Shown one piece after another: positions 26,079 through 36,577 of a DNA stretch of 64,000 nucleotides (its first letter is position 1; each line of letters opens with the position of its first letter). A model generated the notes under the pieces. The model was given only the letters and a program-made list of their open reading frames with translations, was not told the DNA's origin and did no database searches. The DNA lies in the NCBI GenBank assembly GCA_905250115.1, contig CAJNOI010000001.1:1614977-1678976 (forward strand). Reading direction: 5' to 3'. Source of the DNA: Adineta steineri. Its lineage: Eukaryota; Rotifera; Eurotatoria; Adinetida; Adinetidae. The translations under genes and the position numbers were made by a program.

Positions 26079-26726
26079 ATGGGGCTACGTCCACGAGATT
26101 GCTTAACTCATTACCATCTAATATGTTTAGCTGGTCTTGTTTCAATATCACTTGTTTTAATTATTGTCGGTGGATCTCTTCCAGCTTGGTGTATACGTTA
26201 TGGAAATACATTTGAATGTCATTCATTATTACATTCTGAACGAGCTTTTTCATGTCTTTTTAAATTAATACCAACAGGAACTGTACTCTGTTTAATTCTT
26301 TCATTATTTATGTTTGTTATTCTTATTATTGGTCAAGTACAAATTGAATATTCTGGTATTGCAAAAAAAGAATATCAACTTGTTGCTCGATGTGTTAATA
26401 TTCTTGCATTATCATTAGCAATAGTTTTAATTATGGTTGTACTTCTTCAATGGTTTCATCCACCAGCACATTCAACAAAAGATATTGTAATTGCTTTGAT
26501 ACCATCACAAGATTTAACTAATAATGCATCGAAACAAGAACGTATTATTTTTAGAAATATTTCACCAGATGATCCATCATATTTAAAAGCAATCGGTGCA
26601 CGACGTCAATCAATGCTTACCTATCATCAAAATTTTAATCATGGGCCTAATCTATTTTTTGCAGCATTTATTGTTCTTTTTGTTGCTTTACTTGGGTTTG
26701 TCATCGGACATCGAATGTCAAATTAA
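26079..26726 (+). CDS. Four-pass membrane protein, unknown family
   Basis: A single exon of 215 residues. Four hydrophobic helices are clear at about residues 14-37, 61-86, 103-125 and 190-212. The loop between helices 1 and 2 holds Trp and several Cys (GGSLPAWCIRYGN, ECHS, FSCLF), the layout of claudin/PMP22/clarin-type tetraspans, but the exact W-x-x-C-C signature is not present. The large second extracellular loop (about 126-188) contains possible N-glycosylation sites (NNAS, RNIS). It probably sits in the plasma membrane. I do not assign a family. Confidence 0.75.
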   Translation: MGLRPRDCLTHYHLICLAGLVSISLVLIIVGGSLPAWCIRYGNTFECHSLLHSERAFSCLFKLIPTGTVLCLILSLFMFVILIIGQVQIEYSGIAKKEYQLVARCVNILALSLAIVLIMVVLLQWFHPPAHSTKDIVIALIPSQDLTNNASKQERIIFRNISPDDPSYLKAIGARRQSMLTYHQNFNHGPNLFFAAFIVLFVALLGFVIGHRMSN

Positions 26727-26889
26727 TTGATGAAAAAACATATTATTCAAGAGAAAAAAAACGTTTTTTATGTCATTTAGAGCATCTATGTATTTATTTA
26801 TTTTATTTTTTCTTTGTAATATTGATAAAAAAGTGAGTCATCTTAAGAAAAATTTATTATAAAACAATAAAGAACAATATAATATCGAA

Positions 26890-27150
26890 CTAGCTATACA
26901 ATGTTAGATGAATACCATCATAATAATTTGTTATATTATTTAAAGTTAGTATTTCTTCAGGTTGTCGACCAATCATTTCCAAATTTGATAGTATTCTATT
27001 AAATTCAGTTATTAAATTCATAAAATGTTCCATTTCTAGTCGAATCAAACCATTATCACCAATTCTCAGATGATGACGAAGTTTATGCAGAGATCGATTA
27101 ATATTTACAAGTTTTGATTCAATTTGTGAAGCATATCTTGAATTCATCAT
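26890..27150 (-). CDS. Small coiled-coil protein, hypothetical
   Basis: A single frame of 86 residues starting at two adjacent Met codons. Nearly all of it is predicted helix with heptad-like spacing (IESKLVNINRSLHKLRHHLR, HFMNLITEFNRILSNLEMIG). Codon use resembles the genes of the window and it is tail-to-tail with the membrane-protein gene (163 bp apart). The size and all-helical character recall small subunits of BLOC/BORC or Mediator complexes, but I recognise no signature. It could still be a chance frame. Confidence 0.45.
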   Translation of the reverse strand: MMNSRYASQIESKLVNINRSLHKLRHHLRIGDNGLIRLEMEHFMNLITEFNRILSNLEMIGRQPEEILTLNNITNYYDGIHLTLYS

Positions 27151-27539
27151 ATTAAAGACGATTATCTATATTACGATTAGAATAGTTCAATCTCCTATTT
27201 ATATACATATGAATAACGGGGGTGGCATAGTAGACAGATTGCAAATAGAGTCCCACCTTCGAGGTTTTATTTCTCGTATTGACTACATGACAATTTTTGA
27301 AGTATGAAAAAGTAAGAGAACGACAGCAAACGTCTTAATACCACCTTCTATTCCGTTTTTTTTTGATATTTTCGTGATTGACTGATGAAAAGAATATAAA
27401 TCAATAGAAAAAATCACAAGTACTATTTTATTCTATAAATATTTATCTTAGAATAATATTATATGATTTTTATTTTTCTCTGGAACTTATCAGATATAAT
27501 GAAACTTTTTTTAGTGGAGTACATAAATTAAAATAGTAA
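27151..27539. other. Intergenic
   Basis: No gene. A short GC-richer patch at 27216-27265 contains GGGGGTGG and GTCCCACC about 35 bases apart, possibly a worn relative of the GTGGG foldbacks. Confidence 0.5.
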
Positions 27540-28921
27540 TTAAATATCTTCTAGAATTAAATTATATTTTTGGATTAATTCATTGATTTTCTGATTGAAT
27601 ATTGTCTGCTGTTCAATAGAATCAAGATCAAAATCTGATTCTAATTTCTTATAATTTCGTAGCATATCTTTTATAATTGAACCGTATATTTCAACATCGA
27701 TTAAAAGTAATGTTCGTATACATGCATAAACAATAGAGAAGGTAATTATAATGTCATTATTAATTAAAGTTGATTTAATAATAGAAACAATTCGTTCCGT
27801 AAGATAAGGAATTGTTGAATATTTATTATTAAAATCAGATATTAGATCACTAGCTTGTTCTCGCATGAGCCATATTGATGAATAATTATTTTGAGTTATT
27901 GTGGAAAGCGAAGAATTAGATTTTGTCATATCAAATATACATATAAGACAAGTTAATAATGATGGAATGATTGAATGGAGATATTTATCAAATGAAATGA
28001 ATCTATTCGTGGTAAGTATTTTTAATATTGATAAACATCGAAGAATTAAATTTAAATCATGTAGATGAATATTTGTTTCAATACCTTTGGCAATAAATAG
28101 AAGAAGACGAGGTACAAGTGGTTGTAAAGCAGCATCTGTTGAAAGACAAGGAAACGTATCAATTTGTTGTTTATCTGTTTCATTAAAACATGATTCAGTC
28201 AAGTTTTTAAAATATATTTGTTGTTCTAAACTTAATTCATGTGCCAGACATGATTGAGATGATATAGGATTATTTATATTCGAACGATTTATAGGATAAT
28301 TTGGTTTAGTAATTAAATTATTCTTTGTTAATGGATGAATATGTTCTTCAAGTTGATTATCTCTATAGAATAAAGATTCAATCTTTTAAGATAATAAATA
28401 ATATTATTGTATTACTTTATTTGAATAGAAGTTGACAATTCAAAAAGTTTTTGTAATAAAGGAGATGTATTAGTTAATTGAGATGGTACTATCTTTTTAT
28501 TATTGATCTTATGTTGCTTTTCTTCAATAAAATTTGGAGATGGATTTTCGGGGATAATCGGTTGTTCTCCATCAATAGCAAGCCAATGAATTGTAAGTTC
28601 AAGTCTATTGAATTTAGATAATAATTGATCAGTTTGATCAATAATTGATGATACAGAGATTATATTTTTGTCGTTTTCTGTTAGATTCACAGATTGTTGA
28701 ATATTTCGGCTATCAAGTGCATAACGAAAATCATTAACAAGAAGACGAGAACGTTTACAAGCACGTGCATAAGTACGTGTTTCAATAATTAGACTTCGAA
28801 CAATAAATATAAGTTCATTATTGAGTTCATGAATACATTGAGATGAAAATAATATAGATCGATATTGATTCCACCATTCATCAGGTAAGGTTTCTAACCA
28901 AGTCATAATGAAAATATTCAA
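27540..28921 (-). CDS. TAF6/TAF6L-like histone-fold protein
   Basis: Two exons, 28426-28921 and 27540-28372 (1329 nt, 442 residues). The second exon must start at 28372 (acceptor CTATAG) to keep frame; the nearer AAAAG acceptor causes a stop. The N-terminal 60-100 residues fit the TAF6 histone fold (ELIFIVRSLIIETRTYARAC, KRSRLLVNDFRYALDSRNIQ). The middle carries the family block LSLEQQIYFKNLTESC, and the C-terminal half matches the HEAT-like TAF6 domain (LQPLVPRLLLFIAKGIETN, KYLHSIIPSLLTCLICIF, WLMREQASDLISDFNNKYST). TAF6 proteins belong to TFIID, and TAF6L to SAGA-type complexes, pairing with TAF9. The sequence is diverged and shorter than vertebrate proteins (over 600 residues); the VNDF motif slightly favours TAF6L. 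It is head-to-head with a small ORF at 28994. Confidence 0.82.
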
Positions 28922-28993
28922 TTTAATTATATTTCCCTCCCTTTATACTGATGACTACTGATGATAGATAGATGAATTATCAAAGAATAACAA
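28922..28993. promoter_or_regulatory. Possible 72-bp divergent promoter
   Basis: Only 72 bases separate the start of the TAF6-like gene (minus) from a small plus-strand ORF. It is AT-rich with short direct GATGACTACTGATGATAGATAG repeats. If the small ORF is real this must serve both genes; otherwise it is simply the 5' flank of the TAF6-like gene. Confidence 0.35.
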
Positions 28994-29215
28994 ATGTTAG
29001 ATCATGCATATGATTACAGCCAACTGGTGATAGTAAATTATATTAAAAATCTTGAAGTCATACAAACGACGTTAGGACGTCAGTTGGAAAATGATATCAA
29101 AGAATTCAATCGAGCATTAGTAATAAATTAATATAGTGTAATGCCGTCTTTCTTCATTGATTATCAATAGGCTAATCAAAAAACGATGCCAACGAAGTGT
29201 AAAAGAAACATTTGA
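28994..29215 (+). CDS. Small hypothetical protein, one- or two-exon model
   Basis: An ATG at 28994 opens a frame of 45 codons ending at 29131. Alternatively a GTAATA donor after the codon at 29117-29119 joins to an AG acceptor at 29169-29170, giving exons 28994-29119 and 29171-29215 and about 56 residues with a basic end. The shared N-terminal part is helical and charged (NYIKNLEVIQTTLGRQLEND). Codon use is gene-like and it begins 72 bp from the divergent TAF6-like gene. No family recognised; either model could be wrong. Confidence 0.35.
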
Positions 29216-29503
29216 ACTAGAAGATAAGAAATAAGAAGAAATGTTTTAACGTTTATTATTTCGCTAGAAATCACTGACATCTGTATATTGACAAACAAAA
29301 TAAATATATTTTAAGCGTAAGAAAATTTCTATTTCATTGTATTCGTTTTTTCTCATTATATGAAAATATTTAGTCAAAATATGATTAGTTACATCTGAAT
29401 AAGCTATACAATTTTTTTGTATATAAAGAAAAGGTAAGCTATACTTTTTCACTTCAAATTTTTTGTACTTTACTTACGGAACGAAAATAAACGCACACAT
29501 TTT

Positions 29504-29958
29504 ATGGCTCAAGGGCATCTTCGTGTAACTATAGTCGAAGCAGCAAAACTTGCTGATAAAGATAAAACAGACTTTAATGATCCTTATGTCGAAGTATATA
29601 TAGATGAGAAAAAGAAATATAAAACTAGAACACTTCAAAACGTCGAACGACCCATCTGGAATGAAACATTTGATTTGTATGTAATAAATTTTTCTTTTTT
29701 TTTGCTTCCTTTTTTTATTCAAATCTTATATTTATATTTAGCGATATATGGCCAAGTAATGAATATGTTCACATAGATGTGTATGATGAAGATGAAGGCA
29801 AAAAACCTGATGTAATTGGTTCAGCAAAAGTTAGTCTTGATGATGTTATTAAAAAAGGACATTATGATGATTGGGTAAAATTACCTGGTTTTCTCGGTTT
29901 TGGCAGTCGTGGTGATATACATATTCGTATGAATTTTGAAAAAACATCTACAGACTAA
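29504..29958 (+). CDS. Single C2-domain protein
   Basis: Two exons, 29504-29676 and 29742-29958 (390 nt, 129 residues). The whole protein is one C2 domain: LRVTIVEAAKLADKDKTDF, NDPYVEVYIDEKKKYKTRT, RPIWNETFDFDIWPSNEYVH, IDVYDEDEGKKPDVIGSAKV, GDIHIRMNFE. Calcium-binding loops keep acidic residues (DKDKTDFNDPY in loop 1, DVYDEDEG in loop 3), so calcium-dependent membrane binding is plausible. Such short C2-only proteins are common in plants, ciliates and some invertebrates. It has no transmembrane segment and is probably cytosolic. It is tail-to-tail with the next gene (104 bp between stops). Confidence 0.88.
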
Positions 29959-30062
29959 TATATTTTTTAATTTACTCTTTGTATACGTATATATATATAT
30001 ATTATTTTTTTCTTTGAAAAACATATGAATAAACAAGCAAAATGATTTTTTTATTATTTCTT

Positions 30063-31235
30063 TCATGTATTACCACAACATTCATTATCAACTGATGAAC
30101 TACGTGTCCTACTATCAGATGAGGAAGACGATGAATCTGTATCAACATAACTATCATTATCGGCTGTTGATGATGATACTCGTAAAGTATTCATTCGATT
30201 TCGTAATGCAAGTAGTGTATGAAATGGATATTTTCGATTATGATGATGATGAGTACAACTCAATCGACGAATATCACTATTACTCGAATAACAACAGTGT
30301 GTTATTAAACGTGAAGGTCTTTCAGTACGAAGATAATGGTGTCGTTGACCTTTAGGTTGATGAACTGTTGTTGATTTTAACTGTTGAATATTTTGAATTT
30401 TACCATAAATAGAAAGAAACATATTTTTTAAATCATGATCAGCACGACGAATTTCAGACTAGAAAAAATAATGTTTGTTTTTTTTTTGTAAAAATGTCAC
30501 TGAACTTACTAGTTCTTCTTGTATTACATCGAGAATATTTCTTGATGATGCAGAAGATACTTGATCTTCTTTGATATTATTTAATGATGGATCACAAAGT
30601 TGACTTGTTGATTTTGATAAATATCGTTTAGATGAATCTAATGAAATTGATTTCTCGTTTATCATCGAATTTGAAAATGATGATGATGAAGATGACGATG
30701 ACGATGATGATGATGATTTATCTTGTATAATTAAGATAGATTTTGTTGTATCGTTATCGATTAAACTGGATGTATTTTTTAATAATGTTTTTGTTTGTTT
30801 CGGTGGTATGTGTTGTGGTATAGTTTGATTGACTAGAGACGAAGAAGTTAGTGTAGAAATAGATTGAGTTTTTAGTTTACATGTAAGTAATGATGGTAAT
30901 GGTAAACTTGGGCGAGTACAAGCTGACTCGTAAGTATTTAAACGTTCTTGTATAATAGGTGCTGTTGTACGTCGACGTTTTGTATATGAGCTTGTTGATT
31001 CAGATGATGAACAATCAGATGATGAAAAAAAGCCTGAAGTAGTACTTGATATTACATCTGATATTGGTGTTATTGTTGTTGGACTTTCTGATAATGTTCT
31101 TAGAGTAGTAGTAGAAGAAGAAGAAGATTGTATTTTATCGATTATTTCTATTTCTGATGGATGACGACTGTAGAATTTGGCATAAAAAGAACGATCACGC
31201 ACGGAAGAAGGAAGGTGCATTCTACAAATAATCAC
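30063..31235 (-). CDS. Ser-rich protein with LURAP1/FAM89-like helix
   Basis: Two exons, 30510-31235 and 30063-30458 (1122 nt, 373 residues from the first Met). The N-terminal two thirds is disordered and Ser/Thr-rich, with a run of about 14 Ser (near 30680-30720) encoded by ATC/ATG-type triplet repeats. The splice junction creates a continuous charged helix, VIQEELSEIRRADHDLKNMF then LSIYGKIQNIQQL, which resembles the LRKEM...D..LL.QL..I..SIQ helix of LURAP1 and FAM89 adaptors. The similarity is short and I hold the family name loosely. The C-terminus is again Ser/Asp-rich. The start may instead be the Met at 31220, because TTTGTAG just upstream could be a splice acceptor. Confidence 0.65.
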
Positions 31236-33337
31236 AAATAATTGTTCATTACATAAAACATGCCATCTAGCTCTGAGCTAATTATGAACATTCTTTTCTA
31301 AGAATAACATCTATTATTATTATACGTGTGTTTTAGTTGATGTAATATGTACCTGCTCGTCGTCGATTCTTTCTCTTTTTTTTAACATTGAATCAACATA
31401 ATTTACTATTGGGGTAAAGGGTAGATTTAACAGAAAAGGAAGGGGAAGAAAGAAGTTCAATATGTAAATACACATATACATTTATTCTATTACTTGTAAA
31501 GATATTATCAAAAAGAAGATCACCTACAATTTATGTTCTTTACAATAAGTATACTAGATTAAAGAATGAGAAATGAGATGGCATAATGTTGAATGGTATA
31601 TCGCCCATTGAACACGAATCACTCAACAAGAAGCAATCAAATATTGTTTTATATGTGCTGTCATCCAAATAAATACACACATATGTGTATTTGTATAAAA
31701 TATGCAGGTGCATAGAACATAGAAGAATTGTGCGATTTATAATTATAGATTGTTCGTACCGATACTATTACATACTTACACGTCTAGTTAATAGGTCTGT
31801 GCTCTATATATGTATGTATATTATAGATGTGAATGTGTGCATCAAAGAACAGACGTGAAACCATTATTACTGGATCCTTTTACACAAGAAATTGAAAAGA
31901 GAAGAAAAAAAAAGGGTAGAGCTCGTGTGGTTTCAACTACTACAGAGAATGAGAGACGACAACGCTCATACAGCTCTTTTTTTATTATTGTGTGTTCCGT
32001 GAGGCCTACTCTTACCTTACTATACCTGCTTCTAGTAAAAAAAAAGAAAAAAGAAGGAAGAGAACGAATATACTTTTCCTTTCTGTCTTTCTTTCTCTCT
32101 GTCTCTCTCTCTTTCTTCCTCTTTATGGTAGTCTGATCCATTGAACGATAAAAAGACGGTGATGACGATAGTAAGCTAGACAGAGACATGCAAAGTGTCG
32201 ATTGTCACTATCGGTCAACAGACGGACAACCTGAATAGTTATATCATTTATGGATTAAAATGTCGACAATAATGATAAAATATAAGATGTATTCGTTGCT
32301 CATAGAAGAATGTTTCATACATGACTTGCGGTTGATAGTATTCAATAACTGTATACTTAAAAACACGACAAGGACATTATTGTTAAATAATGACAAGTAA
32401 TACAAGAGATCGAGATTTATAAAAACTGAATTTTCTCTCCTTTTATTCTTCTATTTACTTGACAAATATTTTCTTTTGTGTTATACTTATTTCATTTCAT
32501 TTCATTTCTTTTCTTTCCCGGTCGTTACTCTTATACAAATTGAAATTCAATTTTTTTCCTACTCTTAACAAACAAATTCATATGCACAAAAAAAAAGAGA
32601 AAGTCATCATATAATCAATGAAACTATTGCTTTTTATTCAACAAAAAACTTACTTGATATTAATGATCATTCGTACTGATTCTTTATTCACATTGTCCTT
32701 GTCATTTTCTTTTTATAGTTAAATCAATACATAACATAATATTATGACACGATTTTTAATCTGTCATTTAGACAAAATGATAATATTTTAACAAATTTGT
32801 CTTATCATAAGATAAATTTTAAGTATGTTAACAGATTTATGTGTTACTTTATATTTACATATAGTTTGACTGAGCATATCAACAAGAAAAAGTTATTATT
32901 CATGTATGAAAATATACGAAAAAAAAAAGAAAACTTGAATTAACATATGATTATTTAAATAACGTTGAATAATGTTCTTAAATAAAATGTTGACACTATT
33001 ACTATTTGATGCCTAGAATAGGAAATGAGTTTTTAATATAGATAAATATTTTATCAATTCATTACTTACATATCGGAATAAACCAATTATATATCAAAAT
33101 TCATCATTAAAGTAATGAACTAAGACGGATTAGCACCTGAAGAAAAATTTAACTAGCAGATTAAAAGATTTTATAGAATTTCATCTGACTAATAACAATG
33201 CCAACACGAACCCGATGATTATGTAATACAAAAGCTGATGTAATACTATCGATGAATGAATGAAAATATTACCAAAATATATTCTTAATCTAGAATAAGA
33301 AAACAGAAAAAAACAACAACAACAACAACGATTCTTT
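31236..33337. other. Intergenic, with a GC-richer patch
   Basis: No gene supported. Bases 31800-32260 are GC-richer, include a CT tract (32077-32122) and produce overlapping frames on both strands that look low-complexity. They may be 5' flank or an untranslated exon of the Ser-rich gene. The rest is AT-rich; a CAA repeat lies at 33311-33330. Confidence 0.5.
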
Positions 33338-34127
33338 TTATTCATTTTTTAATCTTGTTGAAATAAGAGCATTTTGTTCATGAGATAATGGATTATTTAA
33401 TTTTTGATCTAAACGTTCGAATTTTTTATAATATTCATTATTTTTATCTAGAGTTTTCTTTAAATCTTTTTTATATTCTTTACATAATTGTTTCATTTCA
33501 TCACGAATTATTAGAAAATCATTGATTTGTTTTTCTAATTCAAGAATACGTTCTTGTTGTTGATGATTTTCTTCATGTAAACGTTCATTATCTTGTTTAA
33601 TTTGGTTTAAAACAGAAATATCAACATTTAAACCAGTTTGTTGTCGAAATGTTAATTCTTCAAGATCACGTACAAGTAAATATTCACTGTTTGAACGTGC
33701 TGTTAGAAGAAGAACAGGTTCTTGATGACCATTTAATTTCGTTAATTGATTTAAAGTTATTTCACGTATATCACAATGTGGAAGAAGACATATATCAATA
33801 TCATCAAGACAAGTTTTGGATAAAAGCATACGATGTAAAGAAAAAAATTCACGTATTAAATCCTCAATTGGTAATGTCTAATAAAAGAAAAAGTAAGAAA
33901 TTTCAACTAGAAAAAAACATTTATTTATACTTTTGAACCATCAACAAGTATTCGTGCAGTTAATGGTTGTTCAGTATAGACAAGACGTATTGGTTTGTAG
34001 CCTTTTTGAAGACATGCAGTTTCATTTCGATCAAGTGGTCGAAGCCAAGTTGATCTTCCAGAAGAGAATATTTTTGTAAATTGTTTAGAGAAAATAATAG
34101 ATTGCTTACGTACGAGTTCGATGCCAT
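33338..34127 (-). CDS. Coiled-coil protein, unknown family
   Basis: My model has three exons: 34114-34127 (14 nt, MASN plus two bases), 33931-34054 and 33338-33877 (678 nt, 225 residues). The tiny first exon is supported by a GTACGTAAG donor, a 59-nt intron and a correct frame join. The N-terminal half is globular (WLRPLDRNETACLQKGYKPI, VYTEQPLTARILVDGSKTLP, REFFSLHRMLLSK, DIDICLLPHCDIREITLNQL). The C-terminal half, from about residue 125, is a long coiled coil (NERLHEENHQQQERILELEK). No signal peptide or membrane helix. I do not recognise it. Without the microexon the frame stays open further upstream but lacks an ATG. Confidence 0.65.
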
Positions 34128-36577
34128 TATAATTATAAATAAAAGTTAAAATAAAGAACAAATCGACAATTATTCATTGATTTATTAATTGACACTTTAT
34201 ATATTGAAACTAACGAATAGAAATTCATTTATTACCTCAATTAAGATTTTATTTATAAATAAAAGTAGATGGCGTTGAATATAGACTTGATCTTTATTAA
34301 TTTAGATGCTAGAATAGAAGAAAGTTGAATCTCTTTTACGTTAATGAAGAAGAGATTATCTTGAAGGTCATAATATTCTATGCATTATGAAAAGATGGAA
34401 AGCTTATTTTGTTTAGCAACTTATGTAAGATTTTTTACTAGAAAATAATTTCTATTTGTAAAATATATCATCATAATTACATAAGTAATTTATCAAGTGC
34501 ATGAAAGAAACATAAATTATTGTATAATATTAATAATTGAAAGTATTTGAAAGACAAGAAAAGAAATGGAAGACTTCAGGGGTATTTATTCATTAACTGT
34601 AATTGTATAACATATACTTTTCTTTTGATTTAATCGAGTGTTGTACATCACACAACATAACTAAAGTAAACAGATATACCATAATCGGTAATATATAAAT
34701 TGAATCTGTGGATTAAAGAAACTATTGTGATAAAAACTTAATAACACATCTTCACTTTCTTATATCAGAGTTGACCGGTATGAATATGAAGTTTTCTAAT
34801 AGATGGTGATCATATACTATAATGCATATTCAGTCAAAACATTAGAATCTGATTTAACCAAGTAGTTTTACTAAAGTATTCAAATCCATGTTATGATCTG
34901 TATCGACATATACATATATGAATTAGCTCGTATCGGATACTATAATGTTAATTAATCTTTCTCTATCAACTAATATTTCATATAATCTTTTATTTTAGAT
35001 TCAGCTAATTTTAATATTAAATAAGGAAACTAAAATTATCTACTAAAAAGAAGATAGTAAGAAGTGCTTGATAAAAACATAAATAGCGAGACGTAATAAT
35101 AAAATTAAACATTCAGAAATAAAATTAATTAACATTTCTTCATAAATTAATTTTATTTTGAAGTTATATACCTAGTAATGTGTAATTGTACTGGAGGAAT
35201 AGTAAATTTTGATCGAAGTCATTGATTTATTCGATTTAGAGATAAATGATTTCTAAGTTGATCAATACAAGAAGATGCGAAGCAGAGTATTTATGAAGTC
35301 CTGCGTGAGTCTTTTACTCTTTTGACGTATGAGTGTCGCGAAAAGTTTGCGAACGAAAACCCAGAAAATAATGGTTCAAAAATGTAAGATGGAAATATCG
35401 AGAGAAACTCGACTATAAATATGCGACGCGACACTCGATGGCAAAATCACGATTTCAAAGTTTTCACACTAATTCTAAAATGGAGTCAAATCAATGTACC
35501 GTTAAAGTACAAGTAGCACTATAAATTCAATAAATAAATTCATTTAAATTAAGAATTTTAACTAGTATATGTTGGAAGTATACTGATGGTTTATTATTTA
35601 GTTATCTAACTGATTCATTATCAATCATCAGTTGCACTTTCAGCTATGAAATATTTGCTGAAAGAAGATGGCGCATAACTTTTACGTTTTGTTTTCGTTT
35701 TAATTATCCAAAAATGGGAGAAAAAAACAATATCAAGTCTCGCAGCCCGTTTCTATATTAAAAAAACAATAGATAAACTTGATTTTCCGATAAAACTTAT
35801 CTGTTGTCCGTTTCTTTCATTATATACTTATGTTTCACTTCATTTTCGGTCACTTCTACTACAAATATTATAGAAAATGATGTACAACACAAGTCTATTT
35901 TACCAGTTCTATTTGCCCAGTTGGCAGAGTAATGATTATACTGTTCTCTTTTCAATGTTTTTATATATCACTGCATAATATTTCGTATGTTGTTGTTGAG
36001 TAGTTACAAGAAAAAATAAAATTTATAAGAACGCTAAATAAATACTAATTTAAATAATTTCCTCTGTATTTCATATATTTGGCCATAGAAAGAAAGCAAG
36101 AAATATAAGTGTTTTATGTTTGAACAGCAATATTTTGTTAATTTTTACAAGCTATAATGTCTGCGATAATGTAATCAATTTCAGCTTTCGGGTCTTCAAT
36201 AACATGAGACATGAAAACAAAAAGAAAACAACCCTAGAGATTGATTTTCTCTTCGTCAATACACATAGTAATATTTCTTGTCGCGGATTACTTTGATGGC
36301 TGACAAGTGTACAAACACTCAAGCATTTCGTTTTTGTTCTCTGATTATTAATGAGAAATGTGTGTGTATTGATCTTTATTTGGCTTCATAATAAACATCT
36401 ATAATTTTTAATGAAAAAGACGTTGTCGTCCAATGCAAAAAAAAAGAAAAAGAAAATGTAAATAGAAAGTAAAGGCACTATAAAATGAGCTACTTTAATC
36501 ATTTTTTCACCTGCAAAGTTTTTCAAGGTACTCAAATATAGCACATTCTTAGTACACGTAGCAAATAATCAGAATCA
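34128..36577. other. AT-rich intergenic spacer upstream of the ART-TPR genes
   Basis: No coding sequence seen. A GC-richer island at about 35300-35460 carries the inverted repeat GAGTGTCGCG (35331-35340) and CGCGACACTC (35427-35436). The last 100 bases hold the promoter of the first ART-TPR gene, which I cannot delimit. Confidence 0.55.
35331..35436. repeat. Short inverted repeat in a GC-richer island
   Basis: Two perfect 10-base arms, GAGTGTCGCG and CGCGACACTC, are 86 bases apart. The arms contain CpG-rich sequence unusual for this window. They could be the ends of a small nonautonomous transposon or a structured transcript. Confidence 0.4.

Noticed and set aside
31810..32189. Overlapping frames of 108 and 115 codons on opposite strands
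   Set aside because: Both owe their length to a CT/GA tract. Neither shows a recognisable fold or a neighbouring splice structure.
35926..35965. A tRNA-like string (GCCCAGTTGGCAGAG)
   Set aside because: It resembles a D-arm, but no matching acceptor stem, anticodon stem or GTTCRANNC box follows.
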